NCBI GenBank assembly: GCA_949752795.1
Contig: OX457058.1
Span: forward strand, 155,320,353 to 155,384,352
Direction: 5' to 3'
Length of the DNA stretch: 64,000 nt
Source: Hyperoodon ampullatus
Lineage: Eukaryota > Chordata > Mammalia > Artiodactyla > Ziphiidae
Each line of letters begins with the position of its first letter. Positions within the stretch are counted from its first letter, which is position 1. Shown here one piece after another: positions 58,100-64,000 of the stretch. The notes beneath the pieces are model-generated. The model was given only the letters and a program-made list of their open reading frames with translations. It was not told where the DNA came from and ran no database searches. Position numbers and translations under genes: made by a program.

Positions 58100-60536
58100 G
58101 CACTCCTGTTTGGATCCGCTACAAGGGAATCTTCCTCCTCTGCCTTCCATTTGTTTATATTAATGATTTAGTAGCAGGCTTGCCTGAAAACTTCCACTCT
58201 GTGTAAGCACTGTGGGTTTTGTAAGCTCTCAGTGACCTTATAGGCTGGTTCGATGTATTTTTTTCTAGGCATTGTGTTGTACCCAGAGTTTTAGCTCTTT
58301 CCCCCTCTCTTTTTTTTAACCACAAAACTTAACTGCTTTAGAAACATCATCTTGATGACAAGGGAAAAATATCTGTCCCCCCCCGACCCCTTCCTAGGCC
58401 AGTGACGTAATACCAACCTATGGGCTCGGCTGCTTTGCAGGTGACTTACCCTGTGATTACTTGTTAAAAAAAAATAAATTCCTCCCTTCTTCCATTAAAT
58501 GCATTCTTCTTTTGATTTGGATGTAGAAATATCATCATGCTGTGAGAAAATTTTATTTTTGATAACCATTATTGGGGTTTAGGTAAAGTAGGATTTCTCT
58601 TCCCTGATCATTATTAAAAATTTTTTGTTTAAATACAAAGGTCAGAGATCATCCAGAGCTAGGCTAGGATGGAGCTAGACAGAGTCGGACAAGATAGGAG
58701 AGCTGGGAAAAGGAGAGCTGTCATTTCCCCGCTTCCTCCGGTCATTCCCGCTTGGGGAGATAGTTTTCTTTTACCTCCACAATCCACCCCAACATTTTTA
58801 ATTCCTCCTCTGCTCTGGGTCCTGTGGATGGCCCTGGAGGGAGAGGGATGCTCCTTGTCACACCTGGAGGACCGTGTCGTTTCGGGCGTCAGATGACCAT
58901 TTGCCTTTGTGATGAAGGTTCCAATGGAAATTTGAACTCCCAGTGCGCTGGGTGACTTAGTACCTGGGATAGTCTATCTGGGGGCACCTGGAGGTTATGT
59001 TTGGGCAGCCCGAAGAACTAGCCTTTATGAATTTGCCATTCTGGGTAGAGCCTCCCTTCATCATTCAAGGGCTTGCTTCTGCATCGCCTTTCAAGTTAAA
59101 ATGGTCCCGCTGGTTATGATGGGCAAGTTTACCTAAGGGCTACTGGGTACGTGGCTGAAGGTTGGAGGGAAGAGAGAGACACAGCAAGGCTGGTATTTTT
59201 TTTTTTTTTTAACCTTCTGGCTTAATCTGCCTCAGTCATATTGGTGCGAACGATATTTCAGACGGGTGCTGGTTGTGCAGAGACATTCCTATTGTTTGAA
59301 TTTTTTTTTTTGTTTTTTGGTTGGGGAGTGGAGAGTAAGGGCTCTTGGCCCATTTTCTGCAGCCTGGGGTTCATCTGGCGAGCCAGTCTTCCTTCTGGAA
59401 GAGGGGAGAAAGGCTGGACGCTGGAAGTTCGCTATTAAAGTGAGCAACAGGGCTGGGTTAATTTTTTAAAAACAATCGGACTGTGCGAATGCCCTTTTCT
59501 GGAGCTTTCCGGTCCATTCTAGTGAAATAATAATTTTTAAAAATTGCTTCTTAAGATGAGGGGGCCAGAAATCAAAGGGATTCTAGATTTTGAGAGACAA
59601 CTGCATCTTTGCTTCTCTGGTAGCTCCCTATTATTAATTATTAGGGGTCTGATGGAGGTCTGGCCTCCTTTTTTGTTGATTTTAATGCTGCGTTTCTACT
59701 GAATATGTTGATGATTTGCTGCTTATATAAGGGAAAGGATGTATCGAGGTGGTTTGATGCTTGGGGTTTTGAGATCGGCTACTGAGATTGGGTGGCGGTT
59801 GATGTATTTGTCGATGTGCATGGTAGGAAGGTCTTTTCTTTTGGGTGGTGGAGGGTAAGGGGATGGTTGGAAAATGGTAGATGAGATGCTACAGCAATTG
59901 GGGACATGAGGAGAGACGGAGGTGAGATCGGAAGTCACCGGCTTGCAGAATTTCTGTCCTGCATCCCCCTTTCTCTCGTTCCTTGGGAAAAAAAAATCCA
60001 TTATCTCTAAAAACACATTATTCTTCAATTGGCCTTTTAGAGAAAGAAGGAGAAGGAGGGGAGGGGTTAATTTGGTGAGGGGGCTTGGTTGTAATTAGCC
60101 CACTGCTGCAAAACTGAGATACAGAAATCCATCGGCACCAGCTTTGGGGGCACAGAGAGGCAGCAGAGAGATGGGGGACGGGTTGTCAGTCTTGGATGCA
60201 CAGTGGAGCGGTGGGGTTGGCGTTTGGGTATTGTGTGTGTTTGTGTCTCTGTGTGTGTGCAGTTTTTTCCGCCCTACCACCAACTTCCCCCTCTCTCCTC
60301 CCCCAATTCTGCTGTCCTCTGGCTTCCATTGGCACACACCGCTCTCCCCTACCCCCATATACCCCCTCCCCCTTTCCTTTAGTCCTTTCTGTCTGGATGA
60401 GAAAATTCTGATTCTGATGGCTCTGCGGCTCTTTTTTTTTTTTTTCCCCAACACAACAGTGGTGCGATGGCCTTTCCTACATGCCACACGGATGCAGCCT
60501 TCTGATAGGAGGGCTAAGTCGGCACATCTACACACG

Positions 60537-60586
60537 CACGCACTTTGCACACGCTCTTGCACACACACTCTCTCACACAGACACAG
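60537..60586. repeat. Degenerate CA-rich tract
   Basis: cacgcacgcac, cacacgc and cacacacactc modules. A similar CA patch lies at 61035-61072. Confidence 0.8.
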
Positions 60587-61249
60587 GCGATCAAGGGCTT
60601 GATTTCATTTGGTTTCGTCCCCCTTTATGGCTGTCCCCACCCCTACCTCCACCATGGCTCCTTTCCACCCGTCTTCGTACGGGAAATGCAGAATGATACC
60701 CACGTCTTCTCCCCGCACCGCTCTCTTCTTTCTTCTCGCCATTATAATTTACCAAAAGCTGTGGTGTGTCGCAGTTCATGGGATTAGCATGTTGGAGAGT
60801 CTTTGGGGAGGGGACCTCATACGAAGGGGGTTGGAATGGGGGTAGATGACATTAATGATTTTTTTTTTTTTGGCCAAATAAGCACCCGGTGATAATGATC
60901 CAATTTAACCATCCGTGTAATATATGTTTGCGGCACATCAGAGGAAGGTTACACGGGGAAAGCAGAGTCTGGACTGGGTTACCTCTGGGGAGATTTGATG
61001 CCTGGACAATAGAGAGACAGATGCCCCCTCTCCACACACACATATGTATGCTTTCACACACACCAACACACAGCTCTGCTCAGTGGGCTGTGTCAAGCCA
61101 GAGGGCACTGCAGCATCTCCCAGAGTTGTCGTGGCTCGTGGGGAGTCTGGAGTGATGTCTTTGTCCTACCCAGCCCTCGCTCTCCGGCTGATGTCTGGTC
61201 TTAAAATTCTTGGTGGCCTTTGTGGTGCCTTTCGGGTGAGGGCTGGAGG

Positions 61250-61880
61250 GGTGTTTGTGTTTCGTCCAACGCCGGTGTGCTCCCAGTCGGACAACATGGA
61301 TTGTCCACATGGTGCGTGCGGTTCAAGCAGGGGTTGCCTGCCTGTTCGTGCCGCGTGAGTGTGCTTGCTGGGCACGGCCGTGCGCGCGGCTCCGGGGAGG
61401 TGTGGGGGCGACAGGGAAGGGAGGCTCCCCGTCCCTCTCTTGTGGGGGAGGAAGGCAAAGAGCGGCGGTGTTTGGTGGGGGCGAGAGGACGACGGAGTTT
61501 TCAGGGTACCTGAGAAGACGGTGGGGGGAGAAGGCGCTCGTCTCCGGCGGCGGCAAGCCTCGTGGGAGAGCCGCGCTCGCCGGAGCAGGCCCGTGGGTGG
61601 CTGGGCTCACGGAGGACGAGCGAGCGGCTGCGGACGGGAAGGGGAGAAGGGACGAGGTGGGCCAGACTGAGGGCTTCCCTGGCCACCTCGGGAGCCCTGG
61701 GCAGAGCGGGGGAGGACGGCCCTGCTCACCCCGGCCTCAGCCACCCGCGTGGGAGGGTGGCCCGGCCTCGTGGGAGGCTCTGCAGCCCCCGAGGAGCTGC
61801 GCTCGCCCTCGGCCAGGATAGCGGCTGAGCCCCTGTGCCCTCCTGGGCTCCGGCCGTCGTAACTATCGGACGCCATTTTC
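61250..61880. promoter_or_regulatory. CpG island, probable promoter
   Basis: CpG dinucleotides are dense (for example about eight in 61561-61620), in sharp contrast with the CpG-poor rest of the window outside SINEs. GC is high throughout and no transposon is present. The 188-codon frame at 61255-61821 has the Gly/Arg/Pro-rich composition expected of any frame in a CpG island and is not proposed as a gene. CpG islands of this size usually mark promoters; transcription direction is not determinable, but the nearby candidate exon and donor point to the plus strand. Confidence 0.7.
61871..61879 (-). promoter_or_regulatory. YY1-like motif at CpG-island edge
   Basis: CGCCATTTT, the reverse complement of the AAAATGGCG form of the YY1 site, which commonly lies just downstream of start sites in CpG-island promoters. 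A possible splice donor (TTAAAG|GTGTGT) follows at 61898-61900. Confidence 0.45.
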
Positions 61881-62439
61881 CCTTCTCCTTTGGTTAAAGG
61901 TGTGTCTCTCTTCATGAGCAATTACGTGTGAAATTGGAAAACATTTTTCCTAAGAGAAAAAAAAAATCCTTGGGGCAAAATGCTGGTTGTCGTACGTAGA
62001 TTATGTCCCTCTCCCTTCCTGGGGCTGACCTTGAGGGGTCAGGGAGAAAGGGTTACGTCATTGCCAGAGAAAGGGGACAAATGGGGGGTAGGATGCCTCA
62101 GGGGCGAATCATTGTGCCAAACAAGAGGAGAAGGCTCTTGGGATCCCCCTGCTGTGTTCTCCTTACGTGACCCTCGTGTGTGGATGGGAGACTTGGAAAA
62201 GTAGAAGCGTCCCTTCCAAAGCTCGCCCCCTAGAAATTTGCAGGCCTTGGCTCCTGCTGCCATCAGGCCCTGCTTCCCTCAAGCACGTACGTGCTGGGGG
62301 AGGAACCACCAGCCTCTCCGCAGCTCTGACCCTTGAGGGCCAGCCCTGGCTGCTCTGCAGATGATGAGGTGTGACTGGGCCAGCCACAGGTGGTAGTACT
62401 GGGCTTGAGCAGGGCTCTGCAGTTCTCTGCTCAAGTGCG
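61881..62439. other. Unique sequence downstream of CpG island
   Basis: No repeat recognised; CpG density falls quickly. Would be first-intron sequence if the CpG island is a plus-strand promoter. Confidence 0.4.
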
Positions 62440-62725
62440 GCCTCCCCAGAGAGGCCTCTGCTGAGTGGCCTTCTAAAAGAGCCCCCTTCACCTTGACCCC
62501 CGGCTACTTTCACCCCACGTCTCTGCCTTTAATTCCAATCAGCTACTCACTACCTAACACTACATTACATACTGAAGTGTTAGGGTAATCTTGTCTGTCT
62601 CTCCCTCTGGAATTCAGGTTCTGTGAGGTCAGGGTCTTTGCCTATTTTTGTTCATTGCAGTGTTCTAGGTGCCTAGGACATTTCCTGGCATGTAGTAGGT
62701 GCTCAACAAATGTTTGTTGATTGGA
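62440..62725 (+). repeat. L2 LINE 3' end
   Basis: gcccccttcaccttgacccc, gaggtcagggtctttgccta, tggcatgtagtaggtgctca and aatgtttgttgattgg give a clear L2 terminus. Confidence 0.85.
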
Positions 62726-62739
62726 AGAAAGAACCATAT

Positions 62740-62763
62740 GGATTTGGTGTTGGATTTGGTGTT
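62740..62763. repeat. 12-bp tandem duplication
   Basis: TGGATTTGGTGT occurs twice in tandem immediately downstream of the L2 end. Confidence 0.85.
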
Positions 62764-62959
62764 GGCTCTAACCTTGGAGCCTGTCTTCTGCGAACGCTGA
62801 ACTTGGCCTCTGGCTGTCCCTGCCTGCAAGTCCAGATCTGCTAGAGGAATTGCGAAGTGCACCTTTCGAGTTCAATAGAAAGGTCTTCTCCACGCCTGGC
62901 TCAGAGTGACTCTGCCTCCTTCATGGTCCCACTAATACTAGTTCATCATCATCATCAAG

Positions 62960-63385
62960 TAGTAGTAATGGTAGTGATATAGCTACCGTTTCTGAGGTAC
63001 TTAATATATACCAAGTTTCTTTTCTTTTTTTTTTTTTTTACATTCAGTATCTCTTTTAATTTTCCAAACAACTCAATGCAGTATACAGTCGGCCCTCTGT
63101 ATCTGTGGGTTCTACATCCTCGGATATGGAGGGCCAACTGTGCTACATCATTTTATATAAGAAACTTGAGCACCCGAAGATTTTTGAATCTGCGAGGGAT
63201 CCTAGAACCAATACCCCATGGATACCGAGGGATGACTCTGCTATTATTCCCTGCCTTTGACAGAAGAGGAGACTGAGACTTAGACAAAATAAGATAGTAA
63301 GATGCCAGATCACGGATTTGAGCTCAGATCTTTCTTATTCCAGAGCCCAAGTCCGTGACCCTTAAGTTACACTGTTAGAGGTAAA
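62960..63385 (-). repeat. MIR SINE split by a MER2-type element
   Basis: Before the insertion: gctaccgtttctgaggtact and ttaattttccaaacaactca. After it: ctattattccctgcctttga, gaggagactgagacttagac and cacggatttgagctcagatc. Together they form one reverse MIR. A T-run at 63020-63040 is also present. Confidence 0.75.
63086..63240 (+). mobile_element. MER2-type Tigger DNA transposon, internally deleted
   Basis: Left terminus cagtcggccctctgtatctg; right terminus ggataccgagggatgact as its inverted repeat; interior cattttatataagaaacttg and gagcacccgaagattt. The middle of the full element is missing. Inserted at TA inside a MIR. Confidence 0.88.
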
Positions 63386-63394
63386 AGGGAGATG

Positions 63395-63565
63395 AGTCAT
63401 TATCTCGTACAGTGCTCTCAAATACAGATGAGAAAACTGAGGTGAGGAGAGATTAAATGGCTGGTCCAAAGTCATATGCCAAGTTTGATGCAGAGACAAA
63501 GCTGGAATCCAGGTTTTCTGGCTATCCGGGCAGTGTTCTTTCTATACCATCTTGCCTCCTGTGGG
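63395..63565 (-). repeat. MIR SINE
   Basis: acagatgagaaaactgaggt, ggtccaaagtcatatgcc and aagctggaatccaggttttc match reverse MIR. Confidence 0.78.
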
Positions 63566-64000
63566 ACGTGGGCCCTCTCTCAAATGGGATTGTGCTGGAG
63601 GCTGCCTGAGGTGCCCTCTTAGCTTTCCTTTTTCCTTGGTCGGCGGGGGAGTGGGGTCTTGGTGAGGTGGCAGGGAGTGGATGTGCCTTTAATGAGGGCA
63701 GACTGTTCCTGCCGAACTGGAAGGAGACTGGGGGCTGTTCTCCAAGGTCATCAGAATCACTGGGTGCCGGTCAAGGTCATCCCCTGAGTGTGCTAGAGGA
63801 AGAGACCCCAGTGGAGTGCTCCAGATTCTTAGTCCCCTGTAGCCCTGCCCATCACGGTTACTCTCAGATACAGCAGGGGCTCCATTCAGAGGTCCAAGCA
63901 GCTGGTGTCTGGATCCTGATGACCTGGGAGCTTGTGTGCTTCTCTCAGACTGGCTTAGCCCTTGCTTCTCAAGAAAGCAAGGCGTGGAGTCAGACACTAG
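63566..64000. other. Unique sequence to window end
   Basis: No repeat recognised. The 102-codon reverse frame at 63689-63997 has no recognisable domain, and splice boundaries cannot be judged at the edge of the window. Confidence 0.4.

Larger units (their letters stand above)
57380..61249. other. Transposon-free block between candidate exon and CpG island
   Basis: About 3.9 kb in which I recognise no SINE, LINE, LTR or DNA transposon, only simple repeats (T-runs at 57500-57522, 59197-59210, 60431-60445 and 60859-60870; TG/CA tracts). Sub-regions 59600-60130 and 60860-60980 look like conserved non-coding DNA in composition. The open frames at 60095-60568 (minus) and 60144-60602 (plus) overlap and reflect pyrimidine-rich sequence. 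Confidence 0.5.

Noticed and set aside
60095..60602. Overlapping 157-codon (minus) and 152-codon (plus) frames
   Set aside because: Both arise from a pyrimidine-rich, CA/TG-rich stretch with low stop density. They cannot both be coding and neither shows a domain.
61255..61821. 188-codon open frame, longest in the window
   Set aside because: It lies inside a CpG island, is Gly/Arg/Pro-rich, overlaps open frames in other phases and both strands, and has no recognisable domain. GC-rich DNA has few stop codons by chance.

Overview
This is a non-coding-rich piece of a mammalian nuclear genome, most likely a cetacean (toothed or baleen whale). The main evidence is twelve tRNA-derived SINEs of the CHR type. 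Nine are the short, young-looking form: a tRNA-like head beginning about gcttccctggtggcgcag, an RNA polymerase III B-box (ggttcg) and a tail ending gtaccgc followed by A. Three are the longer, older form. BovB LINEs and Bov-tA SINEs, which would be expected in a ruminant, were not seen. A hippopotamus is the main alternative. The background is the usual placental set: MIR, L2, L1, MaLR/MLT1 solo LTRs, MER5-type hAT and Tigger/MER2-type mariner fossils. No prokaryotic-style genes, rRNA, functional tRNA or CRISPR arrays are present, and no complete protein-coding gene was recognised.

Layout. From 1 to about 45.8 kb the window looks like repeat-rich intergenic or intronic DNA. It holds all twelve CHR SINEs, several with perfect target-site duplications, and several nested insertions: SINE in L1 at 1.7 kb, SINE in MaLR LTR in an older repeat at 21.9-22.9 kb, and SINE in L2 at 34.3 kb. 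Three stretches with few repeats (about 33-34 kb, 39.0-40.4 kb and 44.3-45.5 kb) may hold regulatory DNA. The second contains a good CTCF-like motif. From 45.8 to 56.1 kb only ancient MIR, L2 and MER5 remnants appear. From about 56.75 to 62.4 kb no transposon was recognised.

That transposon-poor stretch is the best candidate for gene-related DNA. It contains a possible 5' non-coding exon ending in a strong splice donor (AAAG|GTAAGATG at 57379/57380), a long (TG)25 tract, and a CpG island at about 61.25-61.88 kb ending near a YY1-like CGCCATTTT. I read it as the 5' end, with alternative promoters, of an unidentified plus-strand gene whose coding exons would lie beyond 64 kb. This is inference. 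I could not name the gene.

No previously undescribed molecular system was found. The observations most worth checking are the SINE-depleted promoter territory, an insertion that appears to consist only of a poly(A) tail between 14-bp target duplications, the three-layer repeat nest, and a shared insertion-site motif.
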